From: Leptospira sp. WS92.C1
GTDB lineage: Bacteria; Spirochaetota; Leptospiria; Leptospirales; Leptospiraceae
Assembly: GCF_040833975.1 (NCBI RefSeq)
Contig: NZ_CP162130.1
Location: forward strand, 2,812,001 to 2,876,000
Length of the DNA stretch: 64,000 nucleotides
Reading direction: 5' to 3'
The translations under genes were made by a program, and so were the position numbers. Positions within the stretch are counted from its first letter, which is position 1. Every line of letters begins with the position of its first letter. Under the pieces are notes generated by a model, which did not search any database, had not been told where the DNA came from, and saw nothing but the letters and a program-made list of their open reading frames with translations. Positions 36,476 to 54,077 of this stretch are shown here, piece after piece.

Positions 36476-39438
36476 AAAATAAAACAATTAAAATCTTATT
36501 CTTATTCTCCATCTCGATCCTGATAAATCCGATCTTCGGACAGGCGACTGGAAAAGTAAAAGGAAAAATCGTAGATTCGGAATCGGGAGATCCGGTTTTT
36601 GGAACGGTCGTCATCGTTCGATCCATCAAGGCTGCGACAAGAACGGACTTCGACGGTAAATACGAATTAAATCTGCCCTCGGGCGAACATACCGTCGAAT
36701 TTCAAATGATCGGCTATGCAACACAGTTCAAAAAAATCACAGTCAATTCAGGATCACAGGTTTCGGTTAACGTGGTTATGGGAGCTCAAGTCCTCGATAC
36801 AGTCGAAGTAAAAGGTAGAGGACTTGAAAATTCCGAATCCGCGTTACTAGCTTTACAAAGAAAAAGCGGCGTCGTATCGGATGGCATCAGCGAAGAATCC
36901 ATCAAAAAAAGTCCGGATTCATCCGCGGGAGACGTTTTGCGAAGAGTAACCGGAATCACTCTTGTGGGCGGGAAATTCATTTTTGTAAGAGGTCTTGGCG
37001 AAAGATATTCGAACACAATTCTAAACGATTCGTTTATTCCTTCTCCCGAACCCGATAAAAGGATCGTTCCCTTGGATTTGTTTCCGGCAGGGGTAATCAA
37101 AAACATTCGTGTCATCAAAACGGCATCGGCGGAGGACTCTGCGGAATTTTCTGGCGGAATCGTAAAAATCGAAACCAAGGAATATCCCGATAACCTGCAG
37201 CTTTCCGTTTCCTTAGGTGTAGGTAAGAACACCCAAGTGATGGGGCATAAATTTAAAACATTCAATCAGGGCGACTTGAATAATCAATTCGGCCTAGTTT
37301 CGAAAAAACAAGAACTACCGGACATGATCAACGGACTTCCTAAAGCGATTCCGTTTGTAGAGGGAGATCGTTTTGGCGGGCTTACGACTAACGGGATGAA
37401 GGCGGGTTCCATAAGCTTCAACCAGGAATGGTCTCCCAAAGAAGAGGATTCGCCTTATAATAAAACCTTTAGCGTATCGGCGGGAAATTCATTTAAGTCC
37501 GAAAGATGGGGAAGATTTGGAGTTTTAGCGGGAACTACCTATAACAGAAGTTATAACTATAGAGAAGAGACAAACGCACGTTTTCAGGCGACAAACCCGA
37601 TTTCAATCTATGCAAAGGATTCGAATGTTCTCCGTCCGTTAAATCAGAATAATCAAAAAATATATACGGAAGAAGTTCTCTGGGGAAACAACTTAAACCT
37701 CGCTTACGAACCGAAAATAGGACAGCAGCTTTATATCAAAACCCTCTATTCGGCGCAATCGGACAAAACCGTAAGAGAAGGTGACGGCGCAAATTATATC
37801 GACAATTTCAATTTTAAATCAACCAACCTGAGTTATATCAGCCGAACGATTTTTAACAACACGTTAGGCGGTGATCATGAGATCCGGGCTTTTGGTGCAA
37901 GACCTCATAAACTCGAATGGAATTTTAATTACGCTCTTGCAGAAAGAAACGAACCGGATGCAAGAAACCAAGCTTGGTCTCAGGGAGGAACCGATCTCGC
38001 AGCAGGATTTCGCAGATTGGGAAACAACCCTGACGGAACGAGATACTTTTCGAACACCGAAGATACCGTCAGAAGTCAGTCTTTAAAATACGAAATTCCC
38101 TTTAACCAATGGGACGGTTTACAAAGTAAATTGAAATTCGGATTCAGCAATCTTGATAGATTTAAACATTTTGAATTTAGAGAATTTGCCCAAAGAAATT
38201 TTGCAGGCAGCGATCGCGATTCCTCTTACCCGATTCCGGGTGAAATTCTATACAACCCTCTGACTTATGCAACAGGAGGTCGGAAAATATTCGAACGTGC
38301 ATCCGGAAATAACGCGTATGACGCATCTCAAAGTCTGCAAGCGGCATTTTTACAAGCGGAAATCCCCATTCTCGCAAAGTTAAAAACAATTTTCGGAGTT
38401 CGATATGAGGACAGTTATCAAAAAACGAAAACATACGATTTAAAAAATAGCTGGAACGGGTTTAACGCAAACTACGGTTGTAATACGAATTCGGAAGAAG
38501 AAAGGCTACTTTTAGTAAGATCTAACGTCTGCGACGTAAACAACTTAGGAATCGGAGAACTGAGAACAAAAGACAAATTACCTTCCGCAAACGTAGCATG
38601 GGAAATTGCAAAGGATATGAATCTAAGATTGGCTTATTCGCAGACATTGACCAGACCGGACCTTCGGGAATTGTCTCCATTCGGATTTTCGGCTTTTTTT
38701 CAAGCGGATCGAATTTTCGGAAACGCAAGCCTTCAAAGAACATACATTCACAACTACGACGTTCGCTGGGAATACTATCTCACCAATACGGACTATATCG
38801 GAATCGGAGGATTTTATAAAAATCTATCAAACCCGATCGAGCTCATCGGATTACCCGTTGCGGGAAGTGCCAGCTTAGTGTATAAATTTGCAAACGCTCA
38901 ACAGGCCACAATTCGCGGTATCGAATTGGATTATCGTAAGGAATTGCTCTGGTGGCTTCGAGTGGAAGCGAACGTATTTTTTATCAAATCAAGAGTGGAT
39001 GTATTGGATGCAAATATCTACGGCTTTATTGCATCCGGACAAGTGGATCCAATTTCGAATTACGCAGCATACGCTCCCACAAATTTGAATCGTCCACTAC
39101 AAGGGCAATCCAACTTTGTTTCCAATGTGAGAATCGACGTATTTACTTCGAGATCCAAAAAGCATAACATCGGCTTTTACTATAACTATTTTAGCGACCG
39201 AATCGCGTTAGTGGGTTCGGATGGCGTTCCCGATGCGATTCAAAAAGGAACCGGAACTTCGGATATCGTTTATACGTATAAACACAACGATCGTTTCGAC
39301 CTGAGAGGCGCGGTAAGAAACGTAATGAACAGTCAATTCAAAATTACTCAAACGGATCCGTTTACCGGACAGGAATATGTATTCCAAAAATACAGAACGG
39401 GTTTGGATGTTTCCTTCTCGGCTACATATAAACTGTAA
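36472..39438 (+). CDS. TonB-dependent outer membrane receptor with carboxypeptidase-like N-terminal domain
   Basis: 988 residues from ATG 36472 (ATGA overlap with the lipoprotein). After a signal peptide ([16 protein letters not shown]) comes a carboxypeptidase regulatory-like domain ([20 protein letters not shown] and [20 protein letters not shown]). The plug domain follows from about residue 125 ([36 protein letters not shown], then GGIVKIETK). The rest is a 22-strand-type barrel ending in an aromatic residue pattern (VSFSATYKL). This is the Oar-like receptor class. The ligand is unknown. A strong terminator follows. Confidence 0.88.
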
Positions 39439-39444
39439 TTTAAC

Positions 39445-39482
39445 AACCCGAATCCGTAAATAATCCGGATTCGGGTTTTTTC
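39445..39482 (+). terminator. Strong Rho-independent terminator after the TonB receptor
   Basis: AACCCGAATCCG and CGGATTCGGGTT form a perfect 12-bp stem with a 9-nt loop, followed by a run of T. It separates the receptor transcript from exbB. Confidence 0.92.
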
Positions 39483-39703
39483 TCCCAAAATCAAAACGAC
39501 GAAAGATCTACACTCCGTATTTGGTTGTCAGCTTGATATCAATCGAATCAAAAATGAAATTCAAATTCCATTTCGTATTATTAGCCAAAAAACTGTCTCA
39601 AATTTCGGATGAATTTATGATTGCTTAAAATCAAAATTATAAACCTTTTGCTTTTCAAAAAGTCACAATTGGATTTCGAACAATGCACCGTAAGTCTCTA
39701 ACC

Positions 39704-39747
39704 CGTAACCTTTTTGTAATCCTGCAGTAACAATTCTCACTTATATT
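39704..39747 (+). promoter_or_regulatory. Promoter of exbB operon with three 11-bp-phased repeats
   Basis: CGTAAC (39704), TGTAAT (39715) and AGTAAC (39726) start exactly 11 bp apart. TATATT at 39742-39747 begins 10 bp after the last and is a good -10. The same geometry precedes the beta-helix lipoprotein gene. Confidence 0.55.
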
Positions 39748-39774
39748 ACAGAAACATTTTACTCGGAGATATCG

Positions 39775-40602
39775 ATGAAATTTTCCTCAATAAAAAAAGA
39801 ATTTAAATGGGTAGCAACGGCGCTCATCCTTTCGGGAATCATTTCCCTTTCCACTACTGCAATTTTAGCTCAAGACAAGATTTCAGAACCGAACAAAACA
39901 GAAACGACGAGCACTTCTGCATCCGAAGAGACAAAGAATGAAACGGCACCAGCCGCTCCCAAAGCGGAAAAGAGTTGGGGATTTGTCGATCTTTTTCTTC
40001 TCGGCGGATGGACGATGTATCCCCTCGCTCTGTCTTCTATCGTCGCATTAGGAATTATCTTTGAAAGAATTTATTTCTTAGGAACAGCAAAACTACTTCC
40101 AAAAGGATACAATATCGACCTTGGAGACGTAATGGATGCAAAAGGTTTGGATGCAGTTCAGGGATTTCTAGACGAAAGAAAAGACTATAAGATCACTCAG
40201 GTTTTAGCGGGTGGAATCGACGTATCCTCCGGCGACGCGGAAATATTCGCAAAGGGCGTGGAAAGAGAAGCCGCCGAAGTCATTACGGTTCTGGAAAGAG
40301 GTCTCGTGATCTTAGCTGCGGTATCTACAATTGCTCCTCTGATCGGATTTTTGGGAACCGTATCCGGTATGATCAATGCATTCGACGCCATCGCGAACGC
40401 GGATCAGGTAAATGCAAAAGTGGTTGCAGGCGGGATTAAAGAAGCCTTAATCACCACCGCTGCCGGATTGATAGTCGCAATTCCAGCGATGACCTTTCAT
40501 CAATATCTTACTTCCAGAATCGACGGCTTTACCTCCGAAATCGAAGAAGCAGCAAACAGAATCTATAAAGAATTCTTAAAAAGAAATTCTAAAAAAGTAT
40601 AA
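39775..40602 (+). CDS. exbB: MotA/TolQ/ExbB proton channel protein
   Basis: 275 residues. Unlike the enterobacterial protein it has an N-terminal signal-like segment ([18 protein letters not shown]) and a 45-residue Thr/Glu/Ala-rich linker. The channel domain follows: [20 protein letters not shown], then [21 protein letters not shown] and [15 protein letters not shown]. It forms the pentameric inner membrane channel that drives TonB with the proton gradient. SD-like CGGAGA precedes ATG 39775. It is the first gene of exbB-exbD-exbD-tonB. Confidence 0.92.
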   Translation: MKFSSIKKEFKWVATALILSGIISLSTTAILAQDKISEPNKTETTSTSASEETKNETAPAAPKAEKSWGFVDLFLLGGWTMYPLALSSIVALGIIFERIYFLGTAKLLPKGYNIDLGDVMDAKGLDAVQGFLDERKDYKITQVLAGGIDVSSGDAEIFAKGVEREAAEVITVLERGLVILAAVSTIAPLIGFLGTVSGMINAFDAIANADQVNAKVVAGGIKEALITTAAGLIVAIPAMTFHQYLTSRIDGFTSEIEEAANRIYKEFLKRNSKKV

Positions 40603-40627
40603 TCTATTTTCCTAATAAAGGCATAGT

Positions 40628-41047
40628 ATGATCCAATTAAAAAAGAAACGCGCATTGGAAGAAATATCCGCGTCATCGATGTCGGATATCGCCTTTCTTC
40701 TTTTGGTGTTTTTCATGGTCACAGCCGTTTTCTTTGTAAAGGAAGGTCTGAATATTCAACTTCCAAAAAAGAATTCCAATCCAACCTTGGTTCTAAGAGA
40801 AAATATCTACGAGATCTTAATCGCAGGCGAAGTGGTTAAGATGAAAAACAAATCCATTGGAACAAAGGATTACAGAAACCTAATCGATTTTCGGGAACAA
40901 CTCAACCTCATGGACATTCCCGATATCGAAAACAAAGTCGCTTTGATCAAAACGACGGGTGAAACCAAATACGGAAACATGTTGGATGCCCTTTCTGCAG
41001 TGCAGATCAGGGGCTTTAAACAGATCTCCGTAAAAAGGTTAAAATAA
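40628..41047 (+). CDS. exbD: ExbD/TolR family protein 1
   Basis: 139 residues with one membrane helix near the N terminus ([20 protein letters not shown]) that contains the conserved aspartate needed for proton coupling. A periplasmic domain follows ([13 protein letters not shown], and later [19 protein letters not shown]). It is a partner of ExbB. The second exbD starts 2 nt downstream, so both are in one operon. Confidence 0.92.
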   Translation: MIQLKKKRALEEISASSMSDIAFLLLVFFMVTAVFFVKEGLNIQLPKKNSNPTLVLRENIYEILIAGEVVKMKNKSIGTKDYRNLIDFREQLNLMDIPDIENKVALIKTTGETKYGNMLDALSAVQIRGFKQISVKRLK

Positions 41048-41049
41048 AT

Positions 41050-41466
41050 ATGGGCTTAAAAAAGAAAAAAAATCCACCCTCAATTCCAGTCAGCTCGATG
41101 GCCGACATCGCCTTTTTACTTTTGGTTTTTTTTATGGTCACTTCCGTCCTGGATACCGATCCGGATCTACCGATCGCGTTGCCGGACGTGCCCGGCGGAG
41201 AACAATTAAATAAGAAAATTGCGAATCTATATCTAAGCGCAGACAAAAATAAAACGGTTTATTTCAACCAGGTAAAAATGCCTTTAAACACGGCGATCAA
41301 TAACGTCAGAGCCAAGTTAACCACAACTCCTGACTTAAAAGTTTTAGTTCATGCGGATAAGGATTTATCATACGCGGAATTGGACAATGCTTTCGAGCTA
41401 TTAAAGGAAGCGGGCGCGTTAAAAATATCCCTTGTAACAAAGACAACCCAGGGTGGAGGTCTTTGA
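41050..41466 (+). CDS. exbD: ExbD/TolR family protein 2
   Basis: 138 residues. The membrane helix [20 protein letters not shown] carries the conserved aspartate, followed by [16 protein letters not shown] and a periplasmic domain with [20 protein letters not shown]. Two consecutive, differing exbD genes are a known variant of the TonB machinery in several phyla and may form heteromeric dimers. It is 3 nt before tonB. Confidence 0.92.
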   Translation: MGLKKKKNPPSIPVSSMADIAFLLLVFFMVTSVLDTDPDLPIALPDVPGGEQLNKKIANLYLSADKNKTVYFNQVKMPLNTAINNVRAKLTTTPDLKVLVHADKDLSYAELDNAFELLKEAGALKISLVTKTTQGGGL

Positions 41467-41469
41467 TCG

Positions 41470-42060
41470 ATGGAACAAGTCAACTCCTTGATTACGGCTC
41501 TTAAAAAAAGCAAACTGAGAAGATTCATCGATCGTTATAGGATGGAGTTTTTTCTATCCTTTTCATTCGTTCTTCAGATGCTGATTTTATTCTTCTGGTA
41601 TACACCTTCGATAGAATTCAATCGATTGGATCGACTCGTGGATGAGGTAGCTTTTGTGGACAATCTCGTCATCCAAGATCCGAACGTCGGCGAAGCCGCG
41701 GACGACGGGGAATTTGAAGTAACCGACACAATCAAAAAGAAAGAAGATCCGAGAATCGCAGGCGCACAGGATGCGATCATTTCCGGCGCGACCGCTCCGG
41801 TGGATCTTACTCCGGACATTATTCCGGAATACCCTTCCGAAGCAAGAGGAGCCGGAATTACCGGAACCTCGACTCTGGAAGTGATCATCGCGGAAAACGG
41901 TCAGGTTCTGAGAGTTCGGTCCGTCGGCAAAGCACTCGGTTTTGGGCTAGACGAGGCGGCAATCGAAGCCTTTTACAAAAAAAGATATTCTCCTTCTATT
42001 TTGGACGGAAAAGCAATCACGGTTAAAGTTCTCATTCCGGTTCGATTCAGCCTCTATTGA
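41470..42060 (+). CDS. tonB: TonB-family energy transducer
   Basis: 196 residues. One N-terminal membrane segment ([20 protein letters not shown]) leads to an acidic linker without the usual proline repeats, and then the C-terminal TonB domain: [40 protein letters not shown] and [20 protein letters not shown]. It transmits energy from ExbBD to the outer membrane receptor, here most likely the 988-residue receptor upstream. A hairpin terminator follows. Confidence 0.9.
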   Translation: MEQVNSLITALKKSKLRRFIDRYRMEFFLSFSFVLQMLILFFWYTPSIEFNRLDRLVDEVAFVDNLVIQDPNVGEAADDGEFEVTDTIKKKEDPRIAGAQDAIISGATAPVDLTPDIIPEYPSEARGAGITGTSTLEVIIAENGQVLRVRSVGKALGFGLDEAAIEAFYKKRYSPSILDGKAITVKVLIPVRFSLY

Positions 42061-42078
42061 TCCGCTTCTCGTATAAAC

Positions 42079-42104
42079 ACAGGGCTTCGGCTCTGTCTTC
42101 TTTT
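42079..42104 (+). terminator. Hairpin terminator after tonB
   Basis: ACAGGGC-TTCG-GCTCTGT (six of seven pairs plus a G-T pair, UUCG tetraloop) followed by CTTCTTTT. Confidence 0.75.
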
Positions 42105-42187
42105 GATTCTCCGCATAAATCTTCTTGCAAATTCTAAAAAAACATCTCATTTGTAACCTCGAAAGTTTATCCTCGAAGAACTTGACG

Positions 42188-42712
42188 ATGTTATTCGTAC
42201 AATATCAAAACATTCACCATGCATTTAGCCAACTCACGGATCTGTTGTCGATCATTGAAGAACAAGAGTATTCCAAAGAGGCTACTCGAATAAAAGATTC
42301 AAGCATTGGAAAACACGTTCGTCATTGCATCGAAGTTTTGGAAAACCTTGTGATCGGATTGAAAACATCCGATATTTCTTACGAAAATAGAAAAAGGAAT
42401 CCACTCTACGAAATATCACCACTTGCGGCGAGGGACAAAATATTCGAGCTTTTGAGGTTACTGGAAACGAACGATGAGAATCAGATGGTCGGACTTCGTT
42501 ATCTTTTGGATCCCGTATCGGGAAAGGAAGGAAAAACAATCTCCAACCTCAAACGGGAATTCTTATATGTTCAAGATCACACAATCCATCACATGGCCAT
42601 CATTAAAATTTACGCGGAGTGTTTTTTGCAAAATGTTTTTCTACCCGAAGGATTCGGCATTGCCTTATCGACTCTTCAATATCAAAAACAAACCGATACA
42701 ACGGAAGTTTAA
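42188..42712 (+). CDS. DinB-like four-helix protein
   Basis: 174 residues from ATG 42188; an in-frame start further upstream at 42125 is possible. The helices FVQYQNIHHAFSQLTDLLSI, SSIGKHVRHCIEVLENLVIG and LYVQDHTIHHMAIIKIYAEC carry conserved histidines at the usual DinB/YfiT metal positions (HxxHxx in helix 2, HTIHHM in helix 4). Family members include thiol transferases and stress proteins; function here is unknown. The ATP-grasp gene begins inside its 3' end. Confidence 0.7.
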   Translation: MLFVQYQNIHHAFSQLTDLLSIIEEQEYSKEATRIKDSSIGKHVRHCIEVLENLVIGLKTSDISYENRKRNPLYEISPLAARDKIFELLRLLETNDENQMVGLRYLLDPVSGKEGKTISNLKREFLYVQDHTIHHMAIIKIYAECFLQNVFLPEGFGIALSTLQYQKQTDTTEV

Positions 42713-43793
42713 TTCGTACAAACGGAAAGGGAGATTTTTTTTTTGGAAACTGAAATTGGAAAAATTATTCCGTCCCGAATTTTGGCCCGCTTGGATGTTT
42801 TACTCGCCTTTAGTTCCTTATCTGATTTATCTCGCGGTCAGATATAAGGGATTTGGGACGATTTGCTCCGCTAATCCGGGAATTTTTCTCGGAGGGTTGG
42901 TGGGCGAATCCAAGGAAGAAATCCTAAAAAACATTCAATCCGAATCTATATTAAGTTTTTTTAAAATTATAAGAATCAAACCGACGACCGACTGGGAATC
43001 TTTAAAAGAGACGTTTCAAAAATCAGGTTTTAAGTATCCTTACATTCTCAAACCGGACGCCGGGCAAAGGGGATACGGAGTCAAACTGATCAGACAGGAA
43101 CACGACGCATCCGAGTATTTAAAAAAATCCAATGTAAATTTGATTTTGCAAGAGTATCATCCGGGACCGGAAGAAGCCGGCATTTTCTACTATCGTATAC
43201 CCGGAAAAGAAACCGGAGATATACTTTCGATTACAAGAAAAACGTTTCCGGTCATAGAGGGAGACGGAATTCATACTCTACAGGATCTGGTCTTAGCACA
43301 TCCACGCTACAAATTTCAATGGAACGTATTTCAAGAAAGACACACAAAGGACTGGCACCGGATTCTTCCAAAAGGAAAAAGAAAAAGGTTAGCCGAAGCG
43401 GGCAATCATTGTCAGGGAACCCTTTTTACGGACGGAAGCGATCTCATTACAGAAGATTTAAAACGAGAGATCGATTCGATTTCAAAAACATTCTCCGGAT
43501 TTTATTTTGGAAGATATGATATTCGTTACCGATCGGACGAACTTTTAAAAAAGGGAAAAGAATTCGGAATCGTGGAGCTAAACGGAATCACATCCGAATC
43601 CACAAATTTATACGATCCGACGTTTTCCTTAATACGAATGTATTCTATTTTATTTAAACAATGGAATCTTCTTTTTCGGATCGGATTTGAAAATCAAAAA
43701 CGGGGGATCCGCAAAGCGAGTTTGATCGAAATTTTAAAAACCGTTCTTGCATTTTATGCCGGGGATCGAAAGATTCCCAATCGATCCGATTGA
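42660..43793 (+). CDS. ATP-grasp ligase-like protein
   Basis: 377 residues. I chose TTG 42660, since AAGGA lies 7 nt upstream; an in-frame ATG at 42633 lacks one. Motifs: EFWPAWMFYSPLVPYLIYLA, FGTICSANPGIFLGGLVGES, then the ATP-grasp core YPYILKPDAGQRGYGVKLI, ILQEYHPGPEEAGIFYY, SITRKTFPVIEGDG, GRYDIRYRSD and a metal-binding ELNGITSEST. Such proteins resemble D-Ala-D-Ala/carboxylate-amine ligases. Substrates are unknown. The start overlaps the DinB-like gene by 53 nt. Confidence 0.72.
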   Translation: MPYRLFNIKNKPIQRKFNSYKRKGRFFFWKLKLEKLFRPEFWPAWMFYSPLVPYLIYLAVRYKGFGTICSANPGIFLGGLVGESKEEILKNIQSESILSFFKIIRIKPTTDWESLKETFQKSGFKYPYILKPDAGQRGYGVKLIRQEHDASEYLKKSNVNLILQEYHPGPEEAGIFYYRIPGKETGDILSITRKTFPVIEGDGIHTLQDLVLAHPRYKFQWNVFQERHTKDWHRILPKGKRKRLAEAGNHCQGTLFTDGSDLITEDLKREIDSISKTFSGFYFGRYDIRYRSDELLKKGKEFGIVELNGITSESTNLYDPTFSLIRMYSILFKQWNLLFRIGFENQKRGIRKASLIEILKTVLAFYAGDRKIPNRSD

Positions 43794-43864
43794 AACCGTT
43801 TTTGAAAAAGCGGTGTGAAAAAAAATGATCTGGTTTTCAACAAAAGAAAAAAGGATATATCGCA

Positions 43865-45163
<1,299 letters not shown>

Positions 45164-45194
45164 CCGGAATCATTTTTGAAATAAAATCATTCTT

Positions 45195-46067
45195 ATGAAA
45201 TTCATATTTTTACTTTTAGTTCGTATTCTGTTGACGATCTCCGTTATTTTTTCCTGTCGATTACCTGAAGATCTTGAAAAAAAACCGGAAGAAAGTTTGA
45301 TTCTATTAAAAAGTTCGGGAGCGGAACCAAAGGAGATAAATTTTACAGAAAACGGAAAAAAGATTTATGGAGTATCAACCGGCTGTACATCAGAAAAGAA
45401 TAAAATTATAATATTCATTCATGGATCCCCCGGAGGCTGGCAGAATTATTTTTGGTATCTCGGAAATTACGCGCTCAATTCCTCTTTTTGTATCCTTTCT
45501 TTGGATCGACCCGGATTTGGAAAATCGGAATCTAGCCAAGCGGTTCCAGACGTGGAAAAACAAGCGGTCATCTTGGAAAACACGATCGCAAATTTTCGGA
45601 GTAAGTTCGATTTTTCCGGAAAGAAAAAGATTCTCCTTGTGGGGCATTCTTATGGCGGACCGATCGCCGCAAAAATCGCCTCCAATCCCTCGAACGGCAT
45701 CGCAGGACTTTTGTTATTGGCCGCCTCATTGAGTTCCGAGGAAGAGGAAATTCAATGGTATAATCGGATCGCGGATTGGGGCTGGGTCAAAGATTTACTT
45801 CCGCAGGAAGTCACAAACAGCAACGAAGAAATGCTTCCTCTCAAATCCCAACTTCGAACTTTGGAACCATTTTGGAAAACGATTCGCTGTAAGACGATTC
45901 TCATTCACGGAGTGAAAGATTCTCTGGTCCCGTTTGCAAACCTAAAATATTTTAAAACCCAGCTTTCACCTTCCATCCTTACTACGATTTCTCTCGAAGA
46001 AGAGGACCATTTTATTCCGTGGACTCAAAAACCTTTGATTGAAAAAACCTTATTGAATTTTTTTTGA
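45195..46067 (+). CDS. Alpha/beta-hydrolase lipoprotein
   Basis: 290 residues. Signal peptide with lipobox ([15 protein letters not shown]). The hydrolase fold shows [20 protein letters not shown] (oxyanion HGxPG), DRPGFGKSE, the nucleophile elbow [17 protein letters not shown] (acid) and [10 protein letters not shown] (histidine). It is probably an envelope-bound esterase or related hydrolase. It could be co-transcribed with the cyclase. Confidence 0.85.
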   Translation: MKFIFLLLVRILLTISVIFSCRLPEDLEKKPEESLILLKSSGAEPKEINFTENGKKIYGVSTGCTSEKNKIIIFIHGSPGGWQNYFWYLGNYALNSSFCILSLDRPGFGKSESSQAVPDVEKQAVILENTIANFRSKFDFSGKKKILLVGHSYGGPIAAKIASNPSNGIAGLLLLAASLSSEEEEIQWYNRIADWGWVKDLLPQEVTNSNEEMLPLKSQLRTLEPFWKTIRCKTILIHGVKDSLVPFANLKYFKTQLSPSILTTISLEEEDHFIPWTQKPLIEKTLLNFF

Positions 46068-46079
46068 AAAGAGCATGTC

Positions 46080-46094
46080 GTTGTTCCTACAACT
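46080..46094. repeat. Dispersed palindrome, GTTGTTCCTACAAC variant
   Basis: A diverged member of the GTnGGAGTTCCnAC hairpin family, followed 40 nt later by the CGGACTT-C-AAGTCCG palindrome. The same order of the two motifs occurs at 4325-4466. Confidence 0.5.
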
Positions 46095-46120
46095 CCTTTG
46101 TACTGAAAAATGCTTGAAAT

Positions 46121-46135
46121 CGGACTTCAAGTCCG
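46121..46135. repeat. Dispersed palindrome CGGACTT-C-AAGTCCG
   Basis: Identical to the copy at 4452 and preceded by AAAATGCTTGAAAT. It lies between the hydrolase and the Cys-rich protein gene. Confidence 0.75.
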
Positions 46136-46225
46136 TCTCAGATAGGATTACGGGAGAATCGGGTTTAGAGATGAATTTGTTGCCTCGATCGTTTTTTATT
46201 TGGATATAAATTCTTAGGCAATTAT

Positions 46226-46552
46226 ATGAAATTTTTTGTATATAAAAACGAGCAAACCTTTCCTAACAAAGAAATCAAAATCGCATTCTTTCCTCTGTTG
46301 ATTTTTCTTATCTTGTTTGTTTCGATTTCAAATTACGCGGATGAGCCGGTATCGGGAGAAAAAGACACATTCTTAAAAGAAGTTTTTACAAGACGAGAAT
46401 GCGATCAAAAATTACAGTCTTGTTTAGGCAATTGCGGCGTAGAGTTCCCGAAATATCGGGACGTAAGAAGAGGTCATTGTAAAGACCATTGCGTCCGAAA
46501 AGCAAAAGAAACCGAAGGTTGTCTGATTTATTATTCCACTAGCCGCAGATAA
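46226..46552 (+). CDS. Small exported cysteine-rich protein
   Basis: 108 residues with one hydrophobic segment (IAFFPLLIFLILFVSISNYA) acting as signal peptide or anchor. The mature part has six cysteines spaced as CX6CX3C and CX3CX9C (ECDQKLQSCLGNCGVEF, GHCKDHCVRKAKETEGC), likely disulfide-bonded. No family is recognised. It converges on greA, with a shared terminator between. Confidence 0.65.
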   Translation: MKFFVYKNEQTFPNKEIKIAFFPLLIFLILFVSISNYADEPVSGEKDTFLKEVFTRRECDQKLQSCLGNCGVEFPKYRDVRRGHCKDHCVRKAKETEGCLIYYSTSRR

Positions 46553-46565
46553 AAACGGACAAAAA

Positions 46566-46597
46566 AAATCCCGAATCGTTTTCTCGACCCGGGATTT
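46566..46597. terminator. Bidirectional hairpin terminator between convergent genes
   Basis: AAATCCCG and CGGGATTT form an 8-bp stem with A-rich and T-rich flanks on the two sides. It can serve the Cys-rich gene on the plus strand and greA on the minus strand. Confidence 0.8.
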
Positions 46598-46627
46598 TAC
46601 CGTTCCAAATGGAAACCGCTTTCGCTT

Positions 46628-49449
<2,822 letters not shown>

Positions 49450-49501
49450 ATTGTGGGGGTAAATTCCTCTCTGACAGCCCTGTATTTATCAATTATAGCC
49501 A

Positions 49502-49533
<32 letters not shown>

Positions 49534-49619
49534 GAGGGAGATTTCCCGGCAAAACCCGATTCCGGCTTTACCGAGAGTGGAACAGAACGGGATTTTAGAA
49601 CATCCCGTTGATGAAAAAA

Positions 49620-51312
<1,693 letters not shown>

Positions 51313-51481
51313 GAGAATTTCTCCTGGTTAAAATACTAAATAAAAAATCGTTTGGAAACGAAAGGTTCCATTCATTTGCTCCGCTTTTGCGAAACCCGAA
51401 TCACGTTTCGATTCCCGCACCAAAATCCTTTTAAAAAGATTTTAGAACGTGAGGAAAATCTGATTCTCCTACCCGTCTCTA

Positions 51482-51532
<51 letters not shown>

Positions 51533-51590
51533 AGGAAATTGGGATTTTTTTTCGAAATCCGAGTCCCCCGGAACGGGATGATCGACCTAC

Positions 51591-51888
51591 AATGCGACCC
51601 ATAGGGAGCATTGTACTGAGTTTAGCAATGCGACCCATAGGGAGCATTGTACTGAGTTTAGCAATGCGACCCATAGGGAGCATTGTACTGAGTTTAGCAA
51701 TGCGACCCATAGGGAGCATTGTACTGAGTTTAGCAATGCGACCCATAGGGAGCATTGTACTGAGTTTAGCAATGCGACCCATAGGGAGCATTGTACTGAG
51801 TTTAGCAATGCGACCCATAGGGAGCATTGTACTGAGTTTAGCAATGCGACCCATAGGGAGCATTGTACTGAGTTTAGCAATGCGACCC
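51591..51888. repeat. 36-bp tandem repeat array, 8 copies
   Basis: Eight identical units start at 51591 and every 36 bp to 51843, with a 10-bp partial copy at 51879. Each unit contains AATGCGACCCATAGGGAGCA then TTGTACTGAGTTTAGC. Because 36 is a multiple of three and the unit has no stops in several frames, spurious open frames of about 104-110 codons appear on both strands. The 16-mer GCGACCCATAGGGAGC recurs once, inverted, at 19104-19119. Confidence 0.95.
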
Positions 51889-52674
51889 TGTTTTGCGATC
51901 CAGTAAAACTCAATGAACGTTTCTCTACGGATCAGCGTTCAAGAGCAAAACATTGAGCTTCCCGAGAGCATTGTGCTAAGTTTCCGGGAGCCGAGACATT
52001 GAGTCATTTTGAATCATACTTAGAACAAAGCAAATGTCTCCCTACGGGTAGTTCGACAAGTCTTCGAAAGCTGCTCTGCCCCCATTTGACAATTTCTATT
52101 TACTTCCCTTTTCGGAAGAATTTTTCCAAAAAGATACAGAGAAACCAAGAATCGTTCCAGAAGAAATGCCTCGAAAGTCCCGACCATCCTCCAACCAGCT
52201 TTTTCTTGGGAGACACAGGAAAGAAATTTGCCTTTGATTTTTCAGTTTTTTCTTTGCGATCGCCGTCCCAGATGAGACATATTTTTTTAGAATCTTGATT
52301 CCCCCGAAAGATGGGAATTCGATCGTTTTCAATTTCGGCGTTTCGCGAAAGATCCGTGTCTTCTGCAACGGAATTCCCAAAAAGAATTACATGCTATCGC
52401 TGCAATCAAATGAAGCCCCTGCGACAGGAGACAACGATGTAGGGAAAGATTTCCAGAACGAACGCGAGACGAATCACCCAAGAGATAAAAAATCGAATGG
52501 GAAGCAACGCTGCGGTCAAAAAAGATCGATCCGTAAATTCCAAGTGAAATCAAAAGAATCGCCCTTTTGTCCATGATGCAGAATTCGACGAAAAGCAGTT
52601 TCCAAGAAAATTTCCCAAAGGAGACCGAGTGGATACGATTGATCTCCGATTTGTATCAATACAAAAATCGCAAT

Positions 52675-53739
<1,065 letters not shown>

Positions 53740-54077
53740 GATTGAATAGTTTTCGACCCGATTCCGTTTCAGTCACGTAACTTTCTCTTTTGACAAAACA
53801 TTCCTTTTCGGGCTCTTCCGAATCGTTCCGAAGTTGTTTCGATTTTTGAAAGTCGGCGGTCCGAGAAAAAAGTTTCATTCTCTCGTTTTCCATCGCGGTT
53901 CATCCTTCCGGTTGATACGCCTCTGTAATAGGAGCATCGCCGACGGGCGCTACGATACCAAACAATCTGTACATGCAGGAGGATGCTCCGGAAACTCGAA
54001 ACCGGATGCGATAGCAATCTACTAAATAGATTAGAATATTCTACTTTTATCTCAAATCAATTATATTTCAAAAAGAT
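53740..54077. other. Gene-free stretch upstream of the exported protein
   Basis: Several short minus-strand frames overlap here. One reads MYRLFGIVAPVGDAPITEAY and ends after 25 codons; another (from 53893) runs across the start of the exported-protein gene. They are too short or too overlapped for a firm call and may be decayed remnants. Confidence 0.4.

Larger units (their letters stand above)
39439..39774. other. Intergenic region before exbB
   Basis: Contains the receptor terminator (39445-39482) and the exbB promoter with three phased repeats (39704-39731). No gene is seen between them. Confidence 0.7.
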
